NCBI RefSeq assembly: GCF_011605345.1
Contig: NZ_JAAOXM010000001.1
Coordinates: 744,001 to 808,000, forward strand
Direction of reading: 5' to 3'
Origin: Burkholderia sp. D-99
GTDB lineage: Bacteria; Pseudomonadota; Gammaproteobacteria; Burkholderiales; Burkholderiaceae
DNA length: 64,000 bases
Within the stretch, counting starts at the first letter, position 1; each line of letters begins with the position of its first letter. The notes beneath the pieces were generated by a model. It did no database searches. It worked only from the letters and a program-made list of their open reading frames with translations, and was not told the origin of the DNA. Positions 50,424 to 59,291 of the stretch are shown one piece after another. The position numbers were made by a program, and so were the translations under genes.

Positions 50424-50726
50424 GTGAAATCGCTCGTCGCTACCGCCGCCGCTGCCGTCCTGCTCGCTGCACCGGCCCTGTCGTTCGCCCAGTCGGCACA
50501 GTCGCCCGTCACGCGCGCGCAAGTGCTGCAGGAGCTGATCGATCTCGAATCGGTCGGCTTCAACCCGGCGCGCGGCGAATCCGTCAACTATCCGGACGAC
50601 ATCCTGGCGGCGCAGGAGCGGCTCCACGAAAAGCGTCTCGCACAACAGAAGGCTGCGCGAGACGCATACGGCCCGGCCGGCGAGCCGGCAACGGAATCGG
50701 GCGCGGCGGCCAAGCCCGCGCAGTAA
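50424..50726 (+). CDS. DUF4148 secreted protein
   Basis: 100 residues with a GTG start at 50424; AGGAG lies 8 bases upstream. The signal peptide (MKSLVATAAAAVLLAAPALS, cut at FAQ) is followed by the DUF4148 core VTRAQVLQELIDLESVGFNP and VNYPDDILAAQERL. It is a paralogue of the protein encoded at 24603-24932, which shares the same opening MKSL and the same helix-turn pattern. The alanine-rich tail has a basic stretch (EKRLAQQKAARDAYG). Function unknown; periplasmic. Confidence 0.9.
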   Translation: MKSLVATAAAAVLLAAPALSFAQSAQSPVTRAQVLQELIDLESVGFNPARGESVNYPDDILAAQERLHEKRLAQQKAARDAYGPAGEPATESGAAAKPAQ

Positions 50727-50841
50727 CGGCATGACGATGCGCCCCGCCCGCGTGAACGATGTACCGTGGGCGCGGCGGGTCGCGTTGGCGTAGCTCGCGT
50801 GAAGAGAAGAAGCCGGCGGTGTGCCGACGCGCGTTGGTCGC

Positions 50842-51789
50842 TCAGGCGGCCTGCGGTTCGCGGTCGATCGCGTTCAGCATCTCGACGTCGCGCGCGATCA
50901 TCCCCGGCACCTGGGCACGCAGCATCTCGACCCACGTCCGCACCTTCGCATCGACGAAGCGGCGTGACGGATACAGCGCATAGACGTTCATCTTCTGCAG
51001 GATGTGCGCGGGCAGCACGCGTACGAGCGTGCCGTCGCGCAGCGCGTCGATCGCCGAGTACAACGGCAGCATGCCGATCCCGATACCGTCGCGAATCGCG
51101 AGGGCGAGCGATTCGGCGGTATTGGTCTGCACCGGCCCCGCGACGTGGATCTGTTCGACGCCTTCGGGCCCTTCGAGCACCCATTCGTGCGTCGGGAACG
51201 CCGGCGTGCACAGCGTCAGGCACGCGTGCGCGGCGAGATCCTGCGGACGGGCCGGCGCGCCGTGGCGTTTCACATAGTCGGGCGACGCGCACAGGATGCT
51301 GAAGGTCGAGCCGAGCAGGTGCGACACGAGTTCCGAATCGGGCAGCGACGACGCGGTCACGACGGCCATGTCGCTCGTCCCGTCGAACAGGTCGGGCATG
51401 CGCTGCGACAGCGACAGCTCGATCGACACGTCCGGGAATTGCGCGTGATAACGCGTCAGTGCAGGCAACACATAGTGATGACCGACGCTCGCGAAGCTGT
51501 GCATGCGCAGCACGCCGGCCGGCCGTTCATGCGCGCAGCTCGCCTCTTCTTCCGCGCGGTCGACGTCGGCGAGGATCTGGCGGCAGCGCCGCAGATAGCT
51601 TTCGCCGGCCGACGTGAGCGCGAGACGGCGCGTCGAACGATTCATCAGACGGGTGCGCAGGCGCGCCTCGAGCTCCGACACCGCGCGCGACATCGCGCCC
51701 GTCGTCGAATTCAGCGATTGCGCGGCGGCGGTGAAACTGCCCGTCTCGACGACGCGCGAAAACACCCGCATGTTTTGTAGGGTATCCAT
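50842..51789 (-). CDS. LysR-family transcriptional regulator
   Basis: 315 residues from ATG 51789 (MDTLQNMRVFSRVVETGSFT). The winged helix-turn-helix is typical (AAAQSLNSTTGAMSRAVSEL, RLRTRLMNRSTRRLALTSAG). The effector domain follows (AHERPAGVLRMHSFASVGHH, DLFDGTSDMAVVTASSLPDS, ESLALAIRDGIGIGMLPLYS). It belongs to the CrgA/AaeR-like subgroup. It is transcribed divergently from a FUSC-family exporter gene with about 200 bp between, the same layout as aaeR and aaeXAB in enteric bacteria, so it probably controls that exporter in response to an aromatic acid or similar compound. Confidence 0.92.
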   Translation of the reverse strand: MDTLQNMRVFSRVVETGSFTAAAQSLNSTTGAMSRAVSELEARLRTRLMNRSTRRLALTSAGESYLRRCRQILADVDRAEEEASCAHERPAGVLRMHSFASVGHHYVLPALTRYHAQFPDVSIELSLSQRMPDLFDGTSDMAVVTASSLPDSELVSHLLGSTFSILCASPDYVKRHGAPARPQDLAAHACLTLCTPAFPTHEWVLEGPEGVEQIHVAGPVQTNTAESLALAIRDGIGIGMLPLYSAIDALRDGTLVRVLPAHILQKMNVYALYPSRRFVDAKVRTWVEMLRAQVPGMIARDVEMLNAIDREPQAA

Positions 51790-51990
51790 TCCTGTGAGCA
51801 ACCTGTAGCGGAGCCGCTATTTTCCTCCACTGGATGCGACAGATTGTTACTCCGGCTGCAACTATCGTTTCCCCGTAGCTGCGTTAATGCGCGGGCGCCG
51901 CGCTCCTACAATCGGCGCCTCACCAGTCGAACAGACCCGTTCGGACGCGCCGCGGCACCGTGCCCGGCCCCGCTCGGGCCCCCTCTTTTC

Positions 51991-54174
51991 ATGAAGCCAC
52001 AACCTGCGATCGAGCGACCTTCCATCGAACCGGCACGATGGAGGACATGGCTCGATCCACTCGGCGACGCGGCGCGCGACTGGGCCGCGAGCGACGGGCT
52101 GATCTGGCTGCACCTCGCGAAAACCGTGTTCGCGGCGCTCCTCGCGATGGGCATCGCGATGCGCCTGGAGATGTCGCAGCCGCGCACGGCGATGACGACC
52201 GTGTTCGTGCTGATGCAGCCGCTGTCGGGGATGGTGTTCGCGAAGAGTTTCTACCGCGTGCTCGGCACGGCGGCCGGCCTCGTCGCCGCGCTCGCGCTCG
52301 GCGGGCTGTTCGCGCAGCAGCCCGAGCTGTACATGGCCGGCATCACGCTGTGGATCGGCACCTGCATCGCGCTCGCCGTGCGCAACCGCCACTTCCGCTG
52401 GTACGGCTTCGTGCTCGCCGGCTATACGGCCGCGCTGATCGGCCTGCCGGCCGTGATGACCCCGCAGACGCTGTTCCAGTCCGCGCTCACGCGAGCCGCG
52501 GAAGTCGCGCTCGGCATCGCCTGCTCGGGCGCGGTCAGCGCGCTGATCCTGCCGCTCAGTTCCGCGAAGGCGCTGATGCGCTCGCTGGGCACCCGCCATG
52601 CGACCTTCGCGGCGTTCACGGCCGGCGCGCTCGCGGGCGACGTCGCACGCGGCGATTTCGAGCGGCGCTTCGCCGATTTCGTCGACGACATCGTCGGCTT
52701 CGAGGCCAACCGCGCGTTCGCGTCGTTCGAGGATCCGCACATTCGCGCGCGCAGCCGCCGCCTCGCGCGGCTGAACAGCGAGTTCATGAACGCGTGCACG
52801 CGGCTGCATGCGCTGCACCAGCTCGTCAAACGGCTGCGCGCAAATGGCTCGGACGCGGTGCTCGATGCGCTGGCGCCGCATGTCGATGCGCTCGCGCAGC
52901 GCTTCGCCGCGCTACGCGACGAGCGACAGCGCGGCATCGCGCCGGCCACCGGTGCGCTGCTCGAACTGCGGCGCTTCCACAGCGCGTTGCCGAAAGCCGC
53001 GCGCGCATCGCGACGAAACATCGAGGAGCATGCAGCCGGCGGCCTGCTCGACTTCGATACCGCGATCGAATTGCTCTACCGCTTCATCGGCGAATATCTC
53101 GGCTACGCCGACACCTATGCATCGCTCGACCAGGACGATCATGCGTTCGAGCGCTCGGTCACGCATTACGCGGTGAAGACCAACTCGTTCTTCGTCGGTT
53201 TCGCGTTCCTGCGCACGATCGTCGCCGTCGGCGCGATGAGCGCGTTCTGGCTTGCCTCCGAATGGCCGAGCGGCCCGCTCGCCGTGATCGCCACCGCGAT
53301 CGCGTGCGCGCTCAGCTCGACGTCGCCGCGCGCGCCGAAGTTCGTGGCGCAGATGAGCGTCGGCGCGGCATTCGCGACCGCCGTCGGCTACGTGTTCCTG
53401 TGCTACGTGTATCCGAACATCGACGGCTTCCCGCTGCTGTGCGCCGCGCTCGCGCCGGTGCTCGGCCTCGGCGCGTTTCTCGCGATGCGGCCGGGATTGT
53501 CCGGCTACGGGATCGGCTTCGCGGTGTTCTTCTGCCTGCTCGCGGGGCCCGACAACGTGATCGCTTATACGCCCGAGGTGCTGATCAACAACGGCCTGGC
53601 CATCGTCATCGCGATGCTCGCGTGCTCGCTCGTGTTCGCGGTCGTATTCCCGACGCAGATGCCGTGGCTCACGGGCCGCATCGCGCACGACCTGCGCCGC
53701 CAGGTCACGCTGGCGTGCACAGGCACAACGGACGGCCTCGCGCAGCGCTTCCAGTCGAGCACGCACGACCTGATGGCGCAGCTGCGCACGCTGCTCGTGC
53801 GACGCACGCGACAGCATCGCGACGCGCTGCGCTGGATGTTGTCGACGCTCGAAGTCGGCCACGCAGTGATCGACCTGCGCGACGAACTGAACGCGTTCTG
53901 CGCATCGAAACCGCCGCAAACGCTGCGCTGGACCGGCTCGATCGACGCGGTGCTGCACGAGCTGCCGCGCTTCTTCGACGATCCGACACCCGGCCATCAC
54001 GCACGCACGCTGAAATCGGTGAATCTCGCGATCCGCGCGGCGCAGCACACGCTGCAGGCGTGGTATGCGGTGCCCAACGAGCGGCACCGCATGCAGCGCA
54101 TCGTCGGCTGCCTGCACTTCATGCGCAGCGCACTGCTGGACAAGGACGCGCCGTTCAACCGGCATCGTCATTGA
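51991..54174 (+). CDS. FUSC-family inner-membrane exporter subunit (AaeB-like)
   Basis: 727 residues from ATG 51991 (MKPQPAIERPSIEPARWRTW). Two blocks of five to six membrane helices occur at about residues 40-185 (LIWLHLAKTVFAALLAMGIA, MRLEMSQPRTAMTTVFVLMQ) and about 400-545 (FLRTIVAVGAMSAFWLASEW, IATAIACALSSTSPRAPKFV). Each is followed by a long cytoplasmic helical domain. This is the fusaric-acid-resistance (FUSC) pattern of p-hydroxybenzoate efflux proteins. The usual membrane-fusion partner (HlyD/AaeA) is not next door. The start could lie further upstream as no strong ribosome site is seen. Confidence 0.9.
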   Translation: MKPQPAIERPSIEPARWRTWLDPLGDAARDWAASDGLIWLHLAKTVFAALLAMGIAMRLEMSQPRTAMTTVFVLMQPLSGMVFAKSFYRVLGTAAGLVAALALGGLFAQQPELYMAGITLWIGTCIALAVRNRHFRWYGFVLAGYTAALIGLPAVMTPQTLFQSALTRAAEVALGIACSGAVSALILPLSSAKALMRSLGTRHATFAAFTAGALAGDVARGDFERRFADFVDDIVGFEANRAFASFEDPHIRARSRRLARLNSEFMNACTRLHALHQLVKRLRANGSDAVLDALAPHVDALAQRFAALRDERQRGIAPATGALLELRRFHSALPKAARASRRNIEEHAAGGLLDFDTAIELLYRFIGEYLGYADTYASLDQDDHAFERSVTHYAVKTNSFFVGFAFLRTIVAVGAMSAFWLASEWPSGPLAVIATAIACALSSTSPRAPKFVAQMSVGAAFATAVGYVFLCYVYPNIDGFPLLCAALAPVLGLGAFLAMRPGLSGYGIGFAVFFCLLAGPDNVIAYTPEVLINNGLAIVIAMLACSLVFAVVFPTQMPWLTGRIAHDLRRQVTLACTGTTDGLAQRFQSSTHDLMAQLRTLLVRRTRQHRDALRWMLSTLEVGHAVIDLRDELNAFCASKPPQTLRWTGSIDAVLHELPRFFDDPTPGHHARTLKSVNLAIRAAQHTLQAWYAVPNERHRMQRIVGCLHFMRSALLDKDAPFNRHRH

Positions 54175-54329
54175 CGCCATCGACGCCATCGACGATCGGT
54201 GCGCGCGCAACGGGATCCTTGTGCCGGATGGAAATAAGCTCTACAGCCACGGTGATTAATCTTTAAGCAGTGCGAGCCTATAGTTTCCTCACTGCCAGCG
54301 AGACTGGCACTCACCCAGGAGAAACCCAA

Positions 54330-54542
54330 ATGAAGCCGCTGCACCTCGCCCTCGTTGCCCTGTCGCTCACCGCTGCTGTTGCTCACGCACAGCCGGCACC
54401 GGCAGACGTCGCACCGCAACAGGCGAACCGCGCCGAAGCCGTGAAGGCCGCCGGCCGCGTCGATCGTTCGCAATCGAAGCAGGAAGACCCGAACGCCTGT
54501 GTCGGCCCCGTCAGCTTCTGCAACATCTACTTCGGCAGCTGA
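54330..54542 (+). CDS. Small secreted protein with a C-terminal cysteine pair
   Basis: 70 residues from ATG 54330; AGGAGA lies 8 bases upstream. The signal peptide (MKPLHLALVALSLTAAVAHA) is cleaved before QPAPADV. The mature ~50 residues are charged (NRAEAVKAAGRVDRSQSKQE) and end in NACVGPVSFCNIYFGS, where the two cysteines could form a small disulfide loop. I do not recognise a family. An AT-rich promoter-like patch (TTAATCTTTAAG, 54256-54267) precedes it. Single gene; a hairpin follows at 54577. Confidence 0.75.
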   Translation: MKPLHLALVALSLTAAVAHAQPAPADVAPQQANRAEAVKAAGRVDRSQSKQEDPNACVGPVSFCNIYFGS

Positions 54543-54576
54543 GCATGACGCCGCGTCGTCACGGCCAGGCCCGCAC

Positions 54577-54599
54577 CGCCCGCGTTGAATGCGCGGGCG
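54577..54599. terminator. Hairpin between convergent genes
   Basis: CGCCCGCG-TTGAATG-CGCGGGCG forms an 8-bp perfect stem between the small secreted protein and the P1 peptidase gene. There is no T tract on either side, so it is at best a weak terminator. Confidence 0.35.
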
Positions 54600-54686
54600 A
54601 GCGGCGGCCCGGCCGATCGCGGCCCGGCCGATCGCCGCATCGCCGCTCCACCCCACGCCGCTTCGATTGAAGCGGCGCATGCCGTT

Positions 54687-55796
54687 TCAGGCGCCGCGCC
54701 CCGGCCGCCAGCCCACCTCGCGCAACGCATCGAGCAAGCGCGCCTGCCCCAGCCCCTCGACCCGCGCACCGCGCGACTCGACGTCACCGCCCGCGACGAG
54801 CGCGTTCACGATCGCTTCCTCCACTGCTTCCGCCGCCGCGACGAACAGCGCGGAAATATGGTCGTTGTTGACCATCTTCACGCCGGTGGTCGGCGCACCC
54901 TTGCTGCCGTAGTTCGCCGCCGGCAGGCCGTCGTTGCCCGTTGCGAACGCAAGGAAGATGTCGCCGCTCGAATCCTCCGTGCCGCCGCCGACCCGCGCGA
55001 GCCCGACACTGGCACGCTGCGCGAGGCGCGTGCATTGATGCGGCAGCAACGGCGCGTCGGTCGCGATCGTCACGACGATCGAGCCCATCCCGGCCTCGCC
55101 CTGCGCGTCCGGCGCGCGGAACGGAGAAGGCACGTGCCGCAGTACCTCGCCGACCGGATAGCCGGCCACGCGCAGCATCTCGCGCACGCCGTAGTTCGCC
55201 TGGACGAGCGCGCCGACGGTCCAGCCGCCCGCATCGGCCGCGAGCACGCGCGACGCGGAGCCGATGCCGCCCTTGAACTCGTGGCAGATCATGCCCGTGC
55301 CGCCGCCCACGCCGCCTTCGGCAACCGGCCCCGATTGCGCAGCGGCCAGCGCGCGCAGCACGTGCGCGGCGCTCACGTGCTGCCCCCAGATGTCGTTCAG
55401 CAGGCCGTCGTAGGTTTCCATCACGACCGGCATGCACCAGTACACGCGGCCCGCCGCGGCTTCGCGCTCGTTCGCGACGAGCGCATCGCGCACCGCACCG
55501 ACGCTGTGCGTGTTCGTATAGGCGATCGGCGTGGTGAGCAGGCCGGCTTCGCGGATCCATTCGAGCCCCGTCGCGTCACCGTTGCCGTTCAGCACGTGCA
55601 CGCCCGCGAAACACGGCGAATCGTGCGCGGCGCCCGCGCGCGGCTCGATGACGGTGACGCCGGTGCGGATCGACGCGTCGCCGTTCTCGACGCTCAGCGT
55701 GCAATGTCCGACCCGCACACCCGGAACGTCCGTGATCGCGTTGAAGCGGCCCGGCGTGCCGAGTCCGATGCGGATGCCGAGATCCCTCGTGCGCAT
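54687..55796 (-). CDS. P1-family aminopeptidase (DmpA/BapA type)
   Basis: 369 residues from ATG 55796 (MRTRDLGIRIGLGTPGRFNA); GGAGG lies 9 bases upstream. The N-terminal nucleophile fold of the DmpA family is clear: ITDVPGVRVGHCTLSVENGD, RTGVTVIEPRAGAAHDSPCF, GGVGGGTGMICHEFKGGIGS, IVVTIATDAPLLPHQCTRLA. SSGDIFLAFATGN is probably the self-cleavage site that exposes the catalytic serine. Members cut N-terminal D- or beta-amino acids or act as L-aminopeptidases. It is 64 bp after an amino-acid permease gene in the same operon, so released amino acids are probably taken up together with peptide hydrolysis. Confidence 0.87.
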   Translation of the reverse strand: MRTRDLGIRIGLGTPGRFNAITDVPGVRVGHCTLSVENGDASIRTGVTVIEPRAGAAHDSPCFAGVHVLNGNGDATGLEWIREAGLLTTPIAYTNTHSVGAVRDALVANEREAAAGRVYWCMPVVMETYDGLLNDIWGQHVSAAHVLRALAAAQSGPVAEGGVGGGTGMICHEFKGGIGSASRVLAADAGGWTVGALVQANYGVREMLRVAGYPVGEVLRHVPSPFRAPDAQGEAGMGSIVVTIATDAPLLPHQCTRLAQRASVGLARVGGGTEDSSGDIFLAFATGNDGLPAANYGSKGAPTTGVKMVNNDHISALFVAAAEAVEEAIVNALVAGGDVESRGARVEGLGQARLLDALREVGWRPGRGA

Positions 55797-55860
55797 GATG
55801 CAATTCCTCCAGTGTTTCAATGGTTCGGTGTTTCGTTACGGCAAGGCCTCGATCCGGCGC

Positions 55861-57267
55861 TCAGAGCGCGCGGAATGCTTCGCTGTGGCGCGCCCAGACA
55901 ACGTACATCACGAGTGCGGCAATCAGCAGCCCGGCGATGATGATCAGGTCGGTCGGCTTCGTCGCTGTGGCCAGCGTCGTGTAGAGCGTGTACGCGGCGC
56001 CCGCCACCGCGACGAGCGGCGTCACGGGCCACAACGGCATCCGGTAATGATGCTCGACGTCACGGCGCACGAACCGGCTCGCGAGCGCGGCCAGCCCGAC
56101 GACCAGATAGATCAGCAGCAGCAGGTCGACCGTGAACGCGGTCAGTTCGTCGAGGCTCGACACGAACACGAGCCCTGCCGACGGCACCGCGAGCGCGATC
56201 GTCGCGAGCCACGGCGATTCGAGGCGCGGATGAATTGTCGAGAACGCGCGGTTACAGGTACGCGACCAGAGCGCGTGCCGGCCGCTGCTGTACAGCAGGC
56301 GACCCATCGTGATCACGATCGCGATGATCGCGTTGAACACCGACAGGAAGATCCCGGCGCTGACCACGCGCGACACGGCCGGATTGCTCAGCGAACGCAC
56401 GACATAACCGATCGGGTCGGCACTCTTGGTCAGCTCCGTCAGCGACGGCGCGCCGAGCACGATTGCCGTGAGCGGTACCAGTTCGACGACGAGGATCACG
56501 AGCAGCGAATAGATCACGGCCTTCGCGACGTTGCGGTTGCCGCCGCGCAGGTCTTCGGCGAGATATGCCGCGGAGCCGAAGCCGTTGTAGCAGAAGATCG
56601 CGGTGCCGATCGCGGGCACGATGGCGGCGAGCGTCGCCGGCACGAGCGCGTTGCCGCTCGCGACGACCGGCGCGACCAGTACGTCGGCGCCGCGATGCAG
56701 CGAGCCGAAACCGAGCCCCGCGATCAGCATCAGCACGCCGATCTCGACCACCAGGAACGCGCCCGTGATCCACGCGTTCGTCTTGATGTTCAGCATGCCG
56801 AGCAGGTAGCTGAGCAGCACGATCGTCAACGCGACCGACTGGTTGCTGAAGTGCGTGCCGAGCGCATTGTTCAGGTAAGGCGCGGCGCCGCTCGCGAGCA
56901 CGGCGGGGATGAATACGCTGACGGACAGCACCGTGATGAAGGTCAGGTAGCCGGGCAGCGTGCCGAACACGCGCTTGGCCATCACGTATTCTCCGCCCGC
57001 GCTGCGGTGCGCGGCGCTGAGTTCCGCATAGCAGAGCGCGAACGCGAGCGCGAGCACGCCGCCGAGCAGAAACGACAGCACCGCTCCGCTGCCGGCCTGC
57101 TGGATCGCGAACGGCGCGATCACGAAGATCGAGCTCGCGGGCGTCACGCCCGATACGGTGATCATCACCGCATCGCGCACGCTGAGCGTCTGCGACAGCG
57201 CGCGCGGCGCGTCTTCCGTGGCAGGCACCGCTTGCACGGTGCCAGTCGATTCCGACATCATCGCCAT
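55861..57267 (-). CDS. APC-superfamily amino-acid permease
   Basis: 468 residues from ATG 57267 (MAMMSESTGTVQAVPATEDA); AGGAGG lies 6-7 bases upstream. Twelve membrane segments begin with LSVRDAVMITVSGVTPASSI, a pattern of the APA branch rather than the AAT branch of the other two permeases here. GGEYVMAKRVFGTLPGYLTF, FCYNGFGSAAYLAEDLRGGN and MGRLLYSSGRHALWSRTCNR are typical. Substrate unknown. It is the first gene of a two-gene operon with the P1 peptidase and is divergent from a LuxR regulator. Confidence 0.88.
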   Translation of the reverse strand: MAMMSESTGTVQAVPATEDAPRALSQTLSVRDAVMITVSGVTPASSIFVIAPFAIQQAGSGAVLSFLLGGVLALAFALCYAELSAAHRSAGGEYVMAKRVFGTLPGYLTFITVLSVSVFIPAVLASGAAPYLNNALGTHFSNQSVALTIVLLSYLLGMLNIKTNAWITGAFLVVEIGVLMLIAGLGFGSLHRGADVLVAPVVASGNALVPATLAAIVPAIGTAIFCYNGFGSAAYLAEDLRGGNRNVAKAVIYSLLVILVVELVPLTAIVLGAPSLTELTKSADPIGYVVRSLSNPAVSRVVSAGIFLSVFNAIIAIVITMGRLLYSSGRHALWSRTCNRAFSTIHPRLESPWLATIALAVPSAGLVFVSSLDELTAFTVDLLLLIYLVVGLAALASRFVRRDVEHHYRMPLWPVTPLVAVAGAAYTLYTTLATATKPTDLIIIAGLLIAALVMYVVWARHSEAFRAL

Positions 57268-57392
57268 TTCGTTCCTCCTATCACGCTGTTTTTTGAACGC
57301 CCATACTCGGGCCCGACTGATTGCGTGGCAGTCTAGGAAGCCAATTTCAGGACCGCTATTCCCCCTTCGTGTTACGCCCTTCCGGTGGTGGT

Positions 57393-58193
57393 ATGGATCG
57401 TCTCTTTTCCGAAATCGCAATGCACCAGGCGCTCGGCCGCGCAATCGATCATCTCGGCCAACCGCGCTTCTGGCGGTTCCTGGTGCTGCTGCTCAATGAA
57501 ATGGTGCCGTTCGACAACGCGCTCGCGACCGCGGTCGGCCGCGACGGGGTGCCGCTCGTGCTCGAAGAGTACGACACGGGCGGCACCGATGCAGCGTCGC
57601 CCGTGCCGCTCTACCTGAACGGCGTGTATCTGCTCGACCCGTTCCTGCAGGCCGCGCACGACGGGCTCGCCGACGGCTGTTACCGGCTCGAGGAAGTCGC
57701 GCCCGACCTGTTCCGGCAGAGTGAATATTTCCTGAGCTACTTCCGCGACGCAGTGGGCGACGACGAGATCCAGATCCTCGTGCGGCCGAACGCCGACATG
57801 CTGCTGTCGTTGTCGCTCGGCACGGGCACGCGTTTCGAAGTCGAGCCGCTCGGCAAGCTGACGGCCGCGATGCCGTGGGTGCTCGCGGCGATCCGGCAGC
57901 ACTGGCGGCTGGTGGGCGACGCGGCACGCGTGACGCCCGACGCCGATCTCGGCGCGCGGGTCGAGCAGGCGCTCGCCCGCTTCGGCGCGGGCGTGCTGAC
58001 CGATCGCGAAATGTCGATCGCGCGAATGGTGCTGCGCGGCAATTCGTCGAAGGCGATTGCCGAGCGGCTCGCGATTTCACCGGAAACGGTGAAGGTGCAC
58101 CGGCGGCACCTGTACGCGAAACTCGGGATTTCTTCGCAGCCCGAGCTGTTCTCGCGCTTCATCCAGGCGCTGGGGGAAGACGCGGCCGGATGA
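57393..58193 (+). CDS. LuxR-type helix-turn-helix regulator
   Basis: 266 residues from ATG 57393 (MDRLFSEIAMHQALGRAIDH); an earlier in-frame TTG at 57321 is less likely. Residues 1-190 form a helical N-terminal domain without receiver or autoinducer motifs (FWRFLVLLLNEMVPFDNALA, YLLDPFLQAAHDGLADGCYR). Residues 200-260 form the LuxR/GerE helix-turn-helix (LTDREMSIARMVLRGNSSKA, IAERLAISPETVKVHRRHLY). It is divergent from the permease-peptidase operon, 125 bp between starts, and is the obvious candidate to control it. Confidence 0.88.
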   Translation: MDRLFSEIAMHQALGRAIDHLGQPRFWRFLVLLLNEMVPFDNALATAVGRDGVPLVLEEYDTGGTDAASPVPLYLNGVYLLDPFLQAAHDGLADGCYRLEEVAPDLFRQSEYFLSYFRDAVGDDEIQILVRPNADMLLSLSLGTGTRFEVEPLGKLTAAMPWVLAAIRQHWRLVGDAARVTPDADLGARVEQALARFGAGVLTDREMSIARMVLRGNSSKAIAERLAISPETVKVHRRHLYAKLGISSQPELFSRFIQALGEDAAG

Positions 58194-58331
58194 ATGCGTC
58201 GATCCGGACGGATGGCAACCGGCGCGGAATCGGGCACTATCCGTGAAGTGCCGCATGCCGTAGTCATCGGGTGACGCCGATGCGGATGCTCCGTCGACAA
58301 CAAGACTGCCCGAAAACAGGAATCCCGACTC

Positions 58332-58715
58332 ATGTCACTCATTCCGATCCTGGGAATTGGCTGGCTGTTTCTGTGCGCGCTCAGCGCCGCGTCGCTCGTG
58401 CTCGTGCCGCCTGTGGTGCTGGTCGCCTGCCTGATGGGGAAGAACGTCTGGTCGATCCTGACCCGCGGCCGGCTGCAGTTCGCGTTCCTGGCCTATCTGG
58501 GTTCCGCGCCGGTGCTGGCGGTCTTCACGTTCCTGCTGGAAGCCGGCGCCGCGGCCGGGAATGCCGGCGGCGCGGCGTCCGACGCCGAGGTTCAGTGGAA
58601 CGAACGGTTCTTTTTCGTGTTCGTTGCCGCGGCGGCAGTGAGCGGCCTGCTGTTGATATTGCGACCGAAAGAGAGGCAAACCGCGAACGTCGAGCCGCCG
58701 CAGGCTGCGCGATAG
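58332..58715 (+). CDS. Hypothetical small membrane protein
   Basis: 127 residues with three predicted membrane segments: residues 5-35 (IPILGIGWLFLCALSAASLV, LVPPVVLVACLMG), 47-70 (LQFAFLAYLGSAPVLAVFTF) and 92-110 (RFFFVFVAAAAVSGLLLIL). A short polar loop (GGAASDAEVQWNE) lies between the second and third. I do not recognise the family. Single gene between the LuxR gene and an opposite-strand hypothetical gene. Confidence 0.65.
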   Translation: MSLIPILGIGWLFLCALSAASLVLVPPVVLVACLMGKNVWSILTRGRLQFAFLAYLGSAPVLAVFTFLLEAGAAAGNAGGAASDAEVQWNERFFFVFVAAAAVSGLLLILRPKERQTANVEPPQAAR

Positions 58716-58797
58716 CCGGCGCGCGAACGCCGCGCGATGCCGCGCGCCCGGTTTTCGGGCACGGGCACGGTCATGCGCTGCTTCCCGCTGCTTCCCG

Positions 58798-59103
58798 CTA
58801 CTTCCACTTCGCGCCGATCTGCGCGAGCCCGGCGTTGCGGAGATCGTCCGGCAGCATCACCACGCGGAACTCGCAGTCTGCATTCAACATGAGGAACCAC
58901 GGCTCCGCGAGCGCCGGGATCTGTGACGGGTCATCCAGATTGACGATCACGACCGCCCCGCGCCCGCCGTTCTGCTCCGTGAAATACACGGCCTCCGGCT
59001 TGACCGCATCGAGTATTCGCGAGATCACGTCGCCGACGCTGCCGTCGCGCACCAGCGTGTTGAACGGTTCGTGAGGGATTCGTATGTTGAGAAGCATGCG
59101 CAT
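58798..59103 (-). CDS. Hypothetical 101-residue protein
   Basis: Start at 59103 (MRMLLNIRIPHEPFNTLVRD), chosen because AGGAGG is 6 bases upstream; another in-frame ATG at 59109 touches the ribosome site. The protein looks like a small alpha-beta (ferredoxin-like) fold: strand LLNIRIP, helix SVGDVISRILDAV, strands AVYFTEQNGGRGAVVIVNLD, helix DPSQIPALAEPWFLML, strand CEFRVVMLPDDL. No signal peptide. Family not recognised; proteins of this layout are often annotated as conserved hypothetical in soil bacteria. Confidence 0.72.
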   Translation of the reverse strand: MRMLLNIRIPHEPFNTLVRDGSVGDVISRILDAVKPEAVYFTEQNGGRGAVVIVNLDDPSQIPALAEPWFLMLNADCEFRVVMLPDDLRNAGLAQIGAKWK

Positions 59104-59291
59104 GACCATCCTCCTTGGGCTCCGCCCGGCGTGGGCCCTTCAAGCATAGGTGCTGCGCGATGGCGCGCGAGTGACACGACAAGCCGTTGCCGGCACGCAT
59201 TCACATTCCGACGATTCGATGACGCCGCATCGCGCGAACGGCAATCGCTCGCGCGATGCAGGCCGGGTCGAATCGACCGTTCATGCCTCCA

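Noticed and set aside
54603-54640. Direct repeat of CGGCCCGGCCGATCG between convergent genes
   Set aside because: Two short GC-rich copies in a GC-rich spacer with no link to any feature; probably chance or slippage.
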